A stretch of 64,000 nucleotides of DNA from Datnioides undecimradiatus (Eukaryota > Chordata > Actinopteri > Lobotiformes > Datnioididae): NCBI GenBank assembly GCA_008933995.1, contig WARS01000011.1, positions 6,118,016 to 6,182,015 on the forward strand, read 5' to 3'. A program made the position numbers and the translations under genes. Below, piece after piece: positions 41,213 through 54,237 of the stretch. A model generated the notes under the pieces. The model was given only the letters and a program-made list of their open reading frames with translations. It made no database searches and had not been told where the DNA came from. The stretch's first letter is position 1, and each line of letters opens with the position of its first letter.

Positions 41213-44200
41213 GTAAGCTCTATCCTTACGCTATACCATCAGACATTTGCATGGACTGAGTCTGGTACTTTTGCATGACACTCAGCTATATCCTTCAGTG
41301 TGTCGTCCATCTGTGCCACACTGCATGTCAGCACTGGCCCTCATCCACTTGTCTCAGGCAGACGGACACTTTAGGCATGGGAGATCACTGGTATTATCAT
41401 GTTCTAATAAGATTCCATCTGTTGTACGTACACACCTGAATCTCCAATACGACACAGTCACACGGGCCTGCTTGCATCTTCTGTTGTTTTTGTTGTGTGT
41501 GTCCAAGAAATCCTCAACATTGGGCCTGAAGTCAGCCAGTCACAGCATCTGACCTTTGAACATCTGAGTGGCATCTGAATACCTACTTTTTTTATTGAAA
41601 AATAAGATGTGTGTGCATGCTGTACATGACCCACACAATACATACAGTTCAAGTTTAGCTCATATTAATTAGCTTAAAATGTACTTTAAGCAACTAAAGA
41701 GCTAGCTGAGGTCCTGAAGTAGTGTCAGTCTTAGTGTTGTTATCACCAAACTGCTAAAAGCATGTGGCATTTTAGTTTGAGCCCTTGTAAGAAACTGAGT
41801 TGTCAGTTTGTAACCCATTAAAGCAACTGAAATGTCATGTGATGTGTTAGCACTAAAACCAGCTGAAGTGTTAGGCAATGAACTGGAGCTGAAATCAGTT
41901 GAACTGTAAGCACTAACAGCAGGTGAAATTTCAGAGTAAACCCCAGAGAAAGTTGAGCTGTCAGTTTTTGTGCGAGAAGTAAAAGCCATTAAACAACTGA
42001 AGAGTGAAAGCAGTTGAACTGTCAGCTAAGGTGTGTGAAAGGTGAAAGCTGCTGAAATGTCTGGTGACAGTACACTGAAAGCAGTTAAAGCATTAGTTTC
42101 GTTTAAAGAGCAAGAGATGTTTAAATGTTGAGTATAACTTGAAATTCATTGCAAGTGCCTAAGAAAGTTGAAGTGTGATGAAAAATGAGATGTAACACGC
42201 TGAAAGCAACTGAAGTATCAGTTAAAGTGTCAGCAACAAAGGCACTTTGACACTCAGTTAAAGTCTAAGTTAATGAGGCTGTTAAATGTTTTATTACACG
42301 TGAACAAGGATTCACTGTCTCTGTGTAAAGTCTCATATAAAACAAAAAAGAGGTCAATTTTACCTATCATATCATCATAATTTGGCGTTAAATTTAAGGT
42401 CACATTTTTGTGGTGGAATAAAAACGTGTTGTTGTTGTTGTTTGGGTCCTATCCTAGCCTATCACAGACACCATCTGCTCTGAAAAACATCCCTGGACAC
42501 CAACATCCCGAGTTTGATCCTCACGAGATTCAGCCGAGTGAAAAACACAGGCCATCAGGACCCTTCCAGAGAATCCTGAGTGCTTAAGAACCTGGGAAAA
42601 ACATTTAAATAAGACACTGCATGTTAGTCACAAGACTCCAATTGCACTGAAGAGATCGAGTGTGAGCGTGTCTGTGTGAGCGGGAGAGAGAAAGGGAGAG
42701 CGAGAGACGGAGGGAGAGAGAGATAGTAATATAATCAGATGACAGCTTACTGCTGAATCATGCAATCATGCAATATTAAGAGACACCCTGAAAACCTGAA
42801 CTCAAAATATCTTTTAGAATAAGACTTTTGTTTCTATACTGTTTTTCACAGCTAACAGACACATGCTGTACATCAGGTACAACTGTAGCAACAAGGTAAA
42901 ACTGTTAAAACACAAGTGCAGGGGTTGTTTGCATTCTTTGTGAAATCTTCAAAATGAATATTATGTTGATGTTTTCATTGGCCTGATATGGGTAAATGTC
43001 AAATGTTTTCTGATGGTTGCAGCTGTGCTTAGTGTCCATCCTGGGATTCATCCTGTACTGTATCACCTACCTCCCTGATGAGAGGACGTCTGTGCAGTTC
43101 ATTTGCAAGGTGAGTCTGCTCACACATGCTGACACATTGTTTGCAGAAGTGAGAGTGAACAAATCTGTCATGTCATGTATGGGGTCAGACCAGGTTCCGC
43201 ATTAGTGTAAAACATGTCTCTTTGAAATGGTCCAAATGTGTGTTGTTGCAGTGAAAGGTAGGATCAGGTGTGTTCAGCGTATTTCCCCCTTTGTTTCACT
43301 GAGATGCTGTGGTTGTTTCATGGCTGTTCTCAGGGAACTGTAAATGGCACAGAGAAAAAAGGCATTTAACTGAATTCTTGTTTAAAAGAGCTCTGTAGGG
43401 ATTCCTATGAGTGGACTACTGCATTCATTAATGTGACTCGATTGTTCAGCTTAATTAGCCGTACAATATATGCAGTTGGAATTTCAAAGCAATTAAAATC
43501 AGTCCACCATTGTTTGCCACTGAGAATTAGGTCCTCTGAAGCAGCACCCACTTTTTCCTCTTTTTTGTCAGGCTCGTGTGTGCATACCAGGATCAAATAT
43601 GTACATTCACTGTGAAGAGTCTGTTTCAAAAACACTTCAGGAGTATTTTGCCCTAAGAAGTGCAGCTAATTTGCAAAATGGTCTTTGCAGAGAGGAAAAA
43701 AAAATAAAAAGTCAGCTCCAGTGCATTGTGTAGTTTTAAATTCAATCAGATGGTCGAAATCAGCTAATTACAGTGATATTCATGCAACGTTTACAAAGTA
43801 GACAGTAGAAATATGAAAGAAGTGGTTACTGAAATGATGAGAATTTCTTTCTTGTTGAAATTCTGTTGCACTCCAGTGAATGAAATTTCAACTTCTTCCC
43901 TAACTTTTTCATGCATAAGTGCTGTTGTATGTGTAATAAAGCCAAATAAAGTTCTCCTTTAAAACAGTTTATAATGTGTATGCCAGAACAGCTGCAATTA
44001 GCCTGCAGTGTCTCTTTCTCTGCCCTAAATTCAAAAGAGCTCTAATTTATTAATGTCATTAATTCAAACAGCTCAATGAACTCATGGCTTCACTATATTC
44101 ATTATTAGCTTAAGAATTTATGGCTTTACAGTCTTTATTCATTTCAATTGCTCTTGGCGCAAAGCGAGCAGCAAAGTCGAGTGAGCAGAAAATGTGCTGT

Positions 44201-45460
44201 AAGTGGAGACATTTCTGAAGTTAAGTGTTGCTATGTTGTCAGATGACAGTTCAGACTCTCTGATAACACTTTCAAGTAATAATTTATCGTGTCAGTTTTT
44301 CAAACATTACTTCTGTGAGTTTGTAAGTGCGCCACTACACCACATGGAGTGTAAACAACAACAACAACAAAAGCAATATGCAGTGTTGGAGTGTTGACTC
44401 CTCTCGGTCTCTACCTACTTTGAGGTCTCAGATCAACTCCATTCAGTGAAGTACATCATGTTCACCCAAGTCCTTGTAGATGCACTTGCTGTATGTGCAA
44501 TTCCCCATAACCAGCCATACTCCAGATTTCACAGCTGTTCCAAAATTAACATAAAATGCCATTTTGAATCAAGCACTGCTCATCACTTGCATAATTCCAT
44601 AAGCAGCATGTAACTGAGATCAAAATACACCAGCGAATGAGGACTCCTGTTATATAAGCAACAGATTAAGATGAAGGTTTAGTGTTATTGAGATTGTGCA
44701 ATTGCATAAACAACACAAAGCCTCTGTCACATTCTACAACTGTATTTTTAGACAGTCTCTGTTGTTCCTGTTCACACAATACGCACACTAAAGGTGGGAA
44801 GCGGCTGTAGCTGCAGGGCAGGCTTGCATGTGCTGTGTCTCATCTGTGCTAAGAGCTGGCCTCCTATTCTGAGGGTCAGACCTTTCCCTGTAGTATCGTG
44901 GGTAATCTCTTTAACTTGCCATAGGCACTGAGCCAGCACGTCTGCTTCTAAGCTACAGCTCTGGCACTCTGGTTTAATCATGAGACAACAGACTAAAGCA
45001 GGAGCCAGATTTCTAGTATAAAAACACAAAGAGTTGAGAAAAGGTTTTCTGATCATAGCTTTCCAGGTAAACATGCATTAACTCTGACTTTCCTCTGCAG
45101 CTCCTGTATTTTGTCCTGTGTATGATTGGCCTGGTGATTTCAGTCCTAGTCATGGCGTTCGCAGGACACCACTACTCACAGACCAGTAGCTTCACCTGTG
45201 AGACGGTAGGAGAGGACTGCGTATGCACACTGGATCAAGAAGACCCAATAGCCCGCACCTTCACCTACGAGGGCATCAGCGACTGTGAAGTGATCACCGG
45301 GACCCTCACACTCTACTTCCTGCTCCAGATTGTGCTGAACCTGGCCCAGGCACTTGTCTGTGCCGTCGGCGCCTTCATCATGTGGAAGCACCGTTACCAG
45401 GTCTTCTTTGCTGGTCTGCAGATCGGCTCTCCCTCCACCAGCAAGTGGCAAAAGGTTTAA
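40985..45460 (+). CDS. SSPN: Sarcospan, dystrophin-complex membrane protein
   Basis: Sarcospan is a small four-pass membrane protein that associates with the sarcoglycans in the dystrophin-glycoprotein complex at the muscle cell surface. Exons 40985-41212, 43023-43109 and 45101-45460 join in frame to 224 residues (human 243). A charged cytosolic N-terminus, MGQGQKGSSDKKEGKTKR, precedes CRFPLLIALLQLLLGVAVT, which opens TM1 (about 36-60). TM2 is in LCLVSILGFILYCIT (about 73-91), TM3 in LVISVLVMAFAGHHYSQ (about 106-127) and TM4 in LLQIVLNLAQALVCAVG (about 175-197). The large TM3-TM4 loop carries five cysteines. The conserved MWKHRYQVFFAGLQI follows TM4. It diverges from BHLHE41 and converges with ITPR2. 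Confidence 0.96.
41213..43022 (+). other. SSPN: SSPN intron 1
   Basis: This non-coding 1.8-kb intron has a long degenerate repeat at about 41690-42260 and a purine-rich patch near 42.65-42.73 kb. Confidence 0.6.
41690..42260. repeat. Degenerate minisatellite-like repeat
   Basis: Related pieces such as gcagttgaactgtcagct, gctgctgaaatgtct, ccagctgaagtgttag and gcaactgaagtatcag recur with irregular spacing across about 570 bp. The minus-strand frame across part of it is Ser-rich only because of the repeat. I know of similar degenerate repeats in fish DNA but cannot name a family. Confidence 0.6.
43023..43109 (+). CDS. SSPN: SSPN second coding exon
   Basis: This phase-0 exon has acceptor ggttgcag and donor gtgagt. 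It encodes LCLVSILGFILYCITYLPDE followed by RTSVQFICK, TM2 and the short loop matching human VDERTCIQFSMK. Confidence 0.94.
43110..45100 (+). other. SSPN: SSPN intron 2
   Basis: Nothing coding or strongly repetitive is recognised in this 2-kb AT-rich intron. Confidence 0.6.
45101..45460 (+). CDS. SSPN: SSPN last coding exon
   Basis: The acceptor is cctctgcag. It encodes 119 residues from LLYFVLCMIGLVISVLVMAF to the stop at 45458-45460, ending SPSTSKWQKV. It includes TM3, the cysteine-bearing extracellular loop (FTCETVGEDCVC and ISDCEVITG) and TM4. Confidence 0.96.
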   Translation, partial: LLYFVLCMIGLVISVLVMAFAGHHYSQTSSFTCETVGEDCVCTLDQEDPIARTFTYEGISDCEVITGTLTLYFLLQIVLNLAQALVCAVGAFIMWKHRYQVFFAGLQIGSPSTSKWQKV

Positions 45461-46940
45461 TTTGATGACGGCAGAGTTGATGGAATGACTCTGATCAGGC
45501 TGATCAGGACGGAGCGCGGTGCCAGCTGTGTAATTACACACGGGACAAGTGTGTTTTCGTTGATATCTGTTTTTATTAACCTTTTGTTGTAGTTAAACTA
45601 TGTCAGCTTTTTGCACAACTTTTGTACCTTATAAGTAAGTTTGTACTATTAGTGTTTGTTGTTGTAAAAAATAACTTGAAAAGATGGAGAGGGACAACCA
45701 ACTGGTCTATTTATGAAAAAGTAAACCAATTATTTGTGTTCCACATTAATTAATTTACCACAATGTTTCTGATCATCTCAACATTAGTATGACATACAGC
45801 TCATATATGTGTTGCAATGCCAGTCAAATTTTAAGCACAACTTAGAAACCAAAGAAGATAAGTCGGTATGGACTTAACTGCCAATAAGTACATGATCTTG
45901 CAGAATGTTGCAAAATCTTTGAGTTACTGATATGTAATCATCATGATAAGTTGCTCCAGTGATGCTTTAGCTGGTACACTGAATCAGTTTGTTGTCAAAT
46001 TATGGTTAGCAAATGTTAAATGACACTGCCTCAAGCTCTGGGAAACAGTTTGCATAGTAAAAAGGTCATATATTGTGAAGAAACATTAGAAAACATTAGA
46101 GACATCATTTTTTTTATCTTTTTAAATTTAATGTAGAAATATCAATTTCATCGGTTTTTGCGTTTCATTCAGAAAAACACATTGTTTTGAAGTTCTCCAG
46201 CCAGCTGTAACTCATTTTCACGTTGTTTGACACACTTGGATTGTGTGAATTAAACAAATAATCTATGTTTTCTTTCTCAGCTAATATATAAACTTATGCG
46301 GCTTTGTAAATATTGCATCCAATATTGTTTTTCAGCTGATAGAAGTAACCCAGTAATAGCTCAAACAGTCCAGTAAAATGGGCTAAAAATGGATCCTGAC
46401 AGCAGTAACTCAGCCCGAGCAGCGTACACTTCATGAGACTGGATCCAGACTGAACTGGGCTGTGGCTTGCGAAGGTGGATGCCAGGCCAGTAGCCAGCAT
46501 GACTCAAACAGCCTGTAGGAGTCAAACTACTGCAGCCACAAAGGGAGGGGAGGAAGGGGCTGGGGGTGAAGAAAGGGGGACTCAGACAGGCAGCTGGACT
46601 TTAGGTAACTAAATCATCTCAGTTTGTTTACAACGTTTCAGTTGTTTTTATTCAGGCAGGATGGAGCAACAAGCGTTAAAGAACCACAAAATGATAGCTT
46701 TGCATTTTTTAAAATGCTTTGTCTGATTCAAAGGTTCAACTTAATTTCATTCTTAGCTCTCATCTCAGGTGCTGACAGCTGTCACCTAGGGTCTGCACAC
46801 GCTGAGCAGGGAATGGTAAACGTGAAGCGGTTTCTGTAGCAAATTAGATGAAACATGTGCCCAGAGGGAGAGTGTAATTAGCGTGCAGTGTTACATCCAT
46901 TTTGTCTATGATAGAAATAAAAAGGTTGATTGGCTGGGCA
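45461..46940 (+). other. SSPN: SSPN 3'UTR (approximate)
   Basis: AT-rich sequence after the stop. The first clear plus-strand AATAAA I see is at 46916-46921, so the UTR is taken to about 46940. The end is inferred. Confidence 0.4.
46916..46921 (+). terminator. SSPN: Candidate SSPN poly(A) signal
   Basis: Plus-strand AATAAA about 1.46 kb after the SSPN stop codon, followed by a GT-containing stretch. Confidence 0.35.
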
Positions 46941-48837
46941 TGATATAAAGAAAACAATTTGTTTTTCACAGAAGCCTTAAATGTGGTGTTTGAGAAAGGA
47001 GCATTTTGTTTGGGATGAAGAAGATGTCAGGAAATGAATTTACTCTTTCAACACTGTGATACAGTTTATGGTTACAAATACAAATCTTTGTTTCAGTTAT
47101 ATGCAGTTTCCTTTTGCCTGTTCAGTCACAGCACATATACAGTTATCATACTGAAAGAGCCAATCCAGACTCAAAACCTCACTCGTGTTCACATGAATGG
47201 ATTTGCTTGCACTGTAAATCGCAGAGTTCTTAGTAAAACTGGAGAACTGAGCTGAGAGACAGTCGGTGAGCACCTCTGACTATGCATCCTCTAAGTCATA
47301 AGCATGCTTATGTTGCATAAAATGCAGTTCACCTACACATGAGTCCCACTTCATCATCATAACTGAGAATACACATTATAATGGAGTCCATATCAACACC
47401 TACGTAGGCTCAGAATTTAAATGTATGACTAATCTGTAACATTAGTCGCACCCTGTCTGAACCTGGTTGTTGTTTGTTTTTACCAGAACTGTTCTGTTAT
47501 ACAAGTTAACTGTGATTGTGAATAATTGATAATCATCCACAGTATTCACTGTCATATATTTGATAACTTTAATTTTTTAAAAATTAAACATTTTCACTTT
47601 TTTGCATTGATGATGGAGCTCAGTTTAATAGCAATCAAGAGGAGAAACATCAGGATATTAAAATAAGTAATGCAGCGCTGTGGGAAATATTTATCAGTTC
47701 TGTTTAATGAGGCATTCAGCATCATACTGTACATACAGCGTCTACATGTGATGCAGGGGCCAGCTCATTTGGGCTGTTTTTTTCCATGTGCTCACTCAGT
47801 GTTATGTTGTTGATGCATCATGTGACTACAAAAAGCTCGATCTCGCAGGCCAGACACAGGAAGTCACATGCCAGTCATCACGGGGGCATGTTTATTTATA
47901 CAAATGACAGTGAGGAGGGACCTTCCACCCTCCTCCTCAACTCTCTGTGTGGTCAATTGATCTTTCAAGTCCAAAAAACAAAACAAAACACTGAATTATG
48001 CTTGATACTTGATGCCTTTTAGAGGAGACTGCAAAAGGCAGAAGATCGATAAGTGTATTGACACAAATCACACCAAGTTGAAAACAACAGACTGAACTCT
48101 CTTCCAGAATTTTAATTATGTCAATTTGATGTGCATATCTACAGTATATAGATTTTATAGCCAGGAAAATCTAAATGAATTAATAGTTTAAATATAAATG
48201 AATCTTCATGAGATGTCCTTAAGGTCTGCTCCTTTCAGCACGTCACAGTGAAACTGTCTGACTCACTCACGTACAGGGCAAAGCACTGCTTCCAGCTGCA
48301 GAGGTGTTTGGGACATTGCCTTGTATTTATTGACCTTCTCCGGCTGTTTTCTCACTCTCACTACTGAGTACACACACACGCGCAGGCTAAGCACGTGACA
48401 CTCCACTGCGCTTTGCAAAGAGATGACGGTGATCCAAATGTGTCTTAGGCTGTGTTCATAAAGTAAATAAACTGCCCACGTGCAATTCAAAAGGTTCAGG
48501 GTGTTCAGAGAGGATAAAATAAAGCGGGCCATCTTGTGTATTATTCTAAGCTTCCCCCCTCTTCCCACCATCCCCCACAGAACAAGTCATAAAAACCTTT
48601 TTTTTCTGGTAAGTGGAAACCACAGTTTATTGATTTCTCTCCATGATCAAAACCATCAGCTGATAAAATGGTCCATGTTTCAGTCTGGAGCAGCGCATGT
48701 TTGTTTGGTATCACACTATGGCAATAAGACTTTTGCCAGACAGTAATGATGGTCCTAGTATTATCTTCTCCCCTCCCTTCCCTCACGGAGTCCAATACAT
48801 TCCAGTAATGCTGCACTTTACCCTTCTTGTCTACGCA

Positions 48838-48891
48838 GTGACAGCTGCTCACCATTATGGCACTGCGTGAGCTAATTTTAATGGCTGTCAC
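48838..48891. repeat. Nested inverted repeats
   Basis: GTGACAGC (48838-48845) pairs with GCTGTCAC (48884-48891). Inside, GCTCAC (48847-48852) pairs with GTGAGC (48867-48872). ATTA-type homeobox cores lie within the loops. Confidence 0.6.
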
Positions 48892-50116
48892 AGGCAGCAG
48901 GAGAAAATGCAGGCCTGCCAGCGTAAACAGTGAACTGGAGCCAAGAAGGATGGGCTTCTCTGTGGAGGGTAAATGACAGTACGGGATAAAAGACCAGTCG
49001 AGGCCTTTCTGTGATTCGTTCATCAGCTCAAATATGTTACACTAACACAAACATGCAGACAATCAGCGAGCCACAGCTTTGAGTTATCCATTTCCAAAAG
49101 TACTAAATTACCAACAACGTGAATGAATGTGTGGATGACAGGCCTGCGTATGGCCAATGCTTCATACCTACAAGGAGATCTCATTTCTTATGAATAAACA
49201 TGTTGCAAGGGGAAAACATGGCTTTTGGAGCAGACAGAAGCTGTCTGTGACAGTAACTGAAGATGCTCTTTTTCTCACATCTTGTAGAACAGAAGTTCAC
49301 AAACCGTTTCTGCATAATGGACATCCACAGCTCTGTCATATAACTAAAGTACCCCTTCATCAACACCACCCTTCATGTTTCAATGTGCTCACTTGGCAGA
49401 AGCGTTACAGTTTAATTAGCATTTTCTACACCTTTTCCTGTGCACACAGAAGGTTTATTGCTCTCAAATTTCAAACTCAAATTTCTTAAAGTCTGTCACA
49501 GTGAGCGCTTCTCCTTTGCCAAGACAAACTATCCACCAGACAGGTGTGGTTCATCAAGATGCTGAAGCAGCCTTGGGCTGGTCACAGATCACAGTCAACA
49601 ACCTGATCAGCACAGTGTAGGGGGGATGTCACACTGCTGAGCCAAACAGTTTTCACACCAGATACTGCTTTTTGTGTTCAGAATATGCAAAAAATAACAG
49701 AAAAACCTTTTAATTCAACTTGTGAGTGAGCGAGTGTGTGCAACACAAGTGTCGAGTGTAACTATTTTAACAGTCAGTCCTTTACTTTTTACTAATTCAA
49801 TTGTTTATCTCAATCAAAAATATTTTATGGAGCATATGTTGGTGACCAATGCCCTTGAAAATATCAATTTTAGATTTCTGCATCTTATTTCAGTAATTTG
49901 ATCCAATGCACCACATGTAAAGAAGACTCAAAGGTTAAATTGTAAGCCATTTGAGTTAATCAACTATTAACTGCATTTAAATGTCAAGATGTGCCACACA
50001 AAAGCAGTACAGTGAGAGCATGTACAGTGTATCCGTTAACTTTGCTTTTAATAGATTTAGATTTAAAAGATGACTACCACTGCTGCATTAGCTGAAATAT
50101 GATCCTGTCTTTTCAT

Positions 50117-50151
50117 GACAGGGGCACAGGATCCTGTCCTGTGCCCCTGTC
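50117..50151. repeat. Perfect 15-bp hairpin, 5-nt loop
   Basis: The left arm gacaggggcacagga (50117-50131) and right arm tcctgtgcccctgtc (50137-50151) are exact reverse complements around tcctg. It lies about 140 bp past the inferred ITPR2 poly(A) signal. Confidence 0.9.
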
Positions 50152-50274
50152 GTGGACAAGTACAAGTGTGAGTAAATATTGTGTGTGTGTGTATATGTGT
50201 GCGTGGAAGGTGCAGAGGGTGATTGTTCATTTATCCACAGCAACATCAAGGACTGAGGCAAACTTTAACAGGAA

Positions 50275-51523
50275 GGTGACCAAAGAGTCTTTATTACAAC
50301 ATCTGACCACATAAAAACATATTTTTCTATACACTTTGTTTGAACAGGAAGTGTCAAAAGGACAGTTACCATCAAGTACACACACTTGTAATCTGCCATT
50401 AGTTTGTGCAAGTTTAAAAGATCAGACTCAACAATCAGTTGCAGCCCCAGAGAGACAAGTGAAGATGATTTACAGTAAAAGTTTAAGAAACAGTAGAACA
50501 CAAAGATGAAATGAGCAGATACAGTAAAAATATACAATATTAGCTGACATGAGGATGTTGATATTGTAACAAAGAACTGTAAGCCTACCATCTTCAGATG
50601 GTACTGCATTATGTACCAATATAAGATTTAGATTTAAAAGAAATTTCAAGTAAGTTCTGCACAGGTATTCATTATTTTTATTCACATTTCTGTTACTTAT
50701 ATACTCTAGCAATCTGTAAAAAGGCAAATGAAATGGTGCAGTGAATGCATTTTTTCCACACAAAGCAGGCAAAAAACAATAACCCAAACTAACTAATTTT
50801 TTCAGGTTACAGGTTTAGATTTTTACCCTTTTCTTTAAAAGTGCACTTTCAGCAATTGCAATGTATTGTTTACACAGGGTAATGAGTAAGGCAGCATGAT
50901 TCCTTTTTAAATGCAAAAGTAATACTCCAGTTATGAACTGCACATTTTCTTATAAATACCATCAGAAATTGAGAAGTTAAAAAGGGGGAGAATACTTGAG
51001 GTTTTTGCCCTGGAGGCCATCAGGTATTGCAAGAAACTCCCCCCTCCCGATACGTCTCCGTTCACCACCAATCACTGACCTGTGCAGCCAGTCGCTCTGC
51101 TCTCTGACACATCAGCAGTGAGACAGTCGAGGAACAAGGGCTGTCCAGAGACTTGACGGCACTTAACCATTAACCTTAACATTCCCCCTCAATCTCTGTC
51201 TGGTACACTAACACAACACTGGCAGATGTGTGTCGCGACTGGCCAATCATTTACAGAGACGGGCTCCTCTGCACAAGTGTGTGCGTGCAGACAGCCTGTG
51301 AGGCGATGCTCCCAGTGGCCGAGTGAGCACATAAGGCACAGTTTGTATCCCATAAGGCAGTGATTGTGTCATAGAAAAGGCACTATGTCAGAAATGATGT
51401 GTCAACACTTGTCGACCTCTCGCATTTTGACATCAGTAATTGTGAGTGTACTCTGAGTACATGTATTGTTCTTAAGGCTGGTGTTTGAGTGTGTCATTGT
51501 CTCCTGTTTGAGCTGTGAGCCCC
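50275..51523 (-). other. ITPR2: ITPR2 3'UTR
   Basis: Non-coding sequence after the ITPR2 TGA, read leftward to a minus-strand AATAAA at 50295-50290, giving about 1.2 kb. Confidence 0.5.
50290..50295 (-). terminator. ITPR2: Candidate ITPR2 poly(A) signal
   Basis: TTTATT on the plus strand reads AATAAA for ITPR2. The flanking ctttattaca resembles the signal at the KRAS 3' end. Confidence 0.4.
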
Positions 51524-51604
51524 TCAGTGGGCTGGGATGTGATGGTTGGGCTGAGGGGGACCCAGGAATCCGAGCCTCTGCTTGTTTTTCCTCTGTTCTG
51601 TCAT
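51524..51604 (-). CDS. ITPR2: ITPR2 last coding exon
   Basis: The acceptor ccttcacag precedes ATGACAGAACAG. It encodes [15 protein letters not shown] then [11 protein letters not shown] and TGA at 51526-51524. The human type 2 tail is very similar ([15 protein letters not shown], then an H-rich end). Confidence 0.93.
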   Translation of the reverse strand: MTEQRKNKQRLGFLGPPQPNHHIPAH

Positions 51605-53951
51605 CTGTGAAGGAGACAAAAAGAAAATAAAACATCAACCTGAAGTGGCTTGTAATTTAGCATGTAGCACACACGTGATATGCAAAATTATATCTGTGCC
51701 ATTATTGTTCTAGAGGGCACTTCAATATGCAAAACAAAATGATCCCTCTATGTTTATGCATAATGCTGACAATCCAGAGAGGAGTGTTTATCTATTTGAA
51801 CTTGGAGTGCAGGTAAAATTAGGCTCTATAGCTCAACTCCAAGGGTGAGTAAATGTATTTAGATGAAACAAAATGAATCTTTGGCTCATTACTTTAAGAA
51901 ATGAATCTGGATTAGCTGTGACAAAAAAATACTGAATGGTACAAAAAGACTTCCCACATTAGTCATTTAAAACTGTGCAAGCAACTACTTTGCTATTAAT
52001 TTTAAATTTCCGTTTCCACATTGAACTAAGATGTTTTAAAAGAGGTAAAACCTCTCAGCAGCTACATGCAAATCGCTTTGTTCAACCGCTGTTATGACTG
52101 GAAACTAAAGCTTCCCTTGGAAACTTCATTAGAGGACACTGTCAAGTGCTGTGACCTGCATGTTTCATAGGTGTTGTGTGTTATAGATGGTTTCATGAAT
52201 CAGAAGCGGCTGCTCTCTCAAAGCCAACGCATTTTCGGCAGTTTTCAGTGCTGACGTCATAAATGAAAGCCAGTGGTTCTATAAACCATAAATTGTACAT
52301 GCAAATTAAAGGAAATTGAGTACGCTGTGCAGAACCCTAAAAGCCACACAAACAATTTGCAGCACGCACACGCACATCAGCTGTAAATTGCTGAGGTCTG
52401 AGTTTGTAGTGAGGGAGGAGCTTCACAGGAACTTTCCCCTCAGTCAGAAACAGAGCTGTTGTTGGACCTGCATAAACACACTCACCTATTGTGGTGTACA
52501 CCAAGATTTCTGTTTGTTCTACAGGCAGAGTGACATCCTTGGTAACCCCATGACTCCATATTAATCAACACAGACTACTGGAAACTTACAAAAGGTTAAT
52601 AAATGTCCTGCAGTTGTCCCAGACTACAGATTCAGAGATAAGGTCTTTCTGTTCTGCTCAAGGGCACTTCAACAGCAACAAACTTGGTTGTTACAGAGGT
52701 CACACAAGGGATCCCAGCCAGCAGGGAGCTGTTAAAGACTTAACAGTTTACTGAGGTCGACAGAGGTTGTTGTTTTGTTTATGGGAGTGTGATCCTCCCC
52801 CAGTAGGAGCTGTTTTCACACATCTGGCAGAAGAGGAACAAGGACAGGCCTGTGACTGGAATCACATGCAGGGGAGGCAGGTGATGAGAGTGATCAGTCA
52901 CACTGCAGCAGCAGAGCTAGTCATCCAAACAGCCAGAGGCTCAGTGGCGGCTCTCGGTCGCGTTGATCGCTGACGTGATAGTCACCTGTCGTGCTGCGTT
53001 CAGGAGCATCGAGGGTCTGATAGAATCCATCTCAGTTTAGAGATAAATAGCCAAAGGAGAGCCATAACACTGAACTCTTGGCCCATGGGTCTGATTTTAG
53101 GAGAAAGTACTCTCAAGGTCAGATTGCACATGCAGTTAACAGTCCATGTGCTACAGGGGTTTGAACCACATGTATCTAAACAGGATGTTACTATGATATA
53201 TACTTGGAAAAACAGCTTCAAATTATTTATCAGGCATTCAGTTGCCAGAGGGCTCAGACCAGAGCTTTTCCCATGGCAGGATGAAAAACTCCCAAAAGTG
53301 GCACTCTACCTGTTCCTTGAGCTCAGCCAGCTGGCCAGACAGCTGAGCCACCAGAGTGACAGTGCTGTCCAGTTTCTCCTGCAGAGAGCGCATCTCATTC
53401 TGCTCGTTGTCTCCCTCACTGCTCACCAGAGACATGGCTCTCATACGGGGGAACCACTCCAAGTTCTTCTCCTGGGAGGAGACAGGGGGAGAGATGGGAT
53501 GTGAGAGAGATGGTGAGAAAGGTGAAAGGAATAAAAGGCTGAAATAGAGCTGACTCAGCAGGTGAGAGAGATGGCAGCAACAGTATGCTGGCACAGACAA
53601 CGGCAAGGAGGACTTGCATAGGCATGCAGGGAGCATTACAGAGCTAAAGCCAGACTGCAAGAGGAGAGTAAACAGAGAGGTATTGGTAACTGGAGACCGG
53701 CGTGCAGGTTTAATATTAATGATTCCATCAGAGTAGAGGTCGCGCTTGACAGTGTAAAATTTTTTAAGGAGCACTGCTGCCTCTTGGATACTGCAGATAG
53801 CAATTATACACTAAATGAACAGCAACTGGCATTTCAATTCTCACCCACTCCATAAACACACTGTTGATGTGGGGATGAGTCACTGTCGTCTACCCGAACA
53901 CAACTGGGAGTAGAGTGTTATCTCAGTGTGTGTGTGTGTGTCTGTGTTTGT

Positions 53952-54001
<50 letters not shown>

Positions 54002-54206
54002 TCATGCAAAACTGACACATTTAGTTTATGATCAGTTTTTCCAAAAGTGCAGTGGACAGCGCAAGCCATCCGCATCTAATGCCATGAGAACATAGTGAGC
54101 AAAACAAACCTATATCATTATGTAATGGACTTAAGTGTGTCTGTGTTTGCACATGTGTGGGTGTGTGTACTGTTGGTGTGCATCTGCATGGAAACGTACA
54201 GAGCGA

Positions 54207-54237
<31 letters not shown>

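Larger units (their letters stand above)
46941..50274. other. Intergenic region between SSPN and ITPR2 3' ends
   Basis: No gene is recognised. A minus-strand open frame at 48541-49023 (160 codons) has no family resemblance. Its DNA is unusually structured (nested inverted repeats at 48838-48891) and could be a conserved non-coding element. A perfect 15-bp hairpin lies at 50117-50151. Confidence 0.5.

Noticed and set aside
41702-41989. Ser-rich 95-codon minus-strand frame in SSPN intron 1
   Set aside because: It is produced by the degenerate repeat there, not by a coding gene.
48541-49023. 160-codon minus-strand open frame between SSPN and ITPR2
   Set aside because: The translation resembles no protein I know and there is no splice context; more likely structured non-coding DNA.
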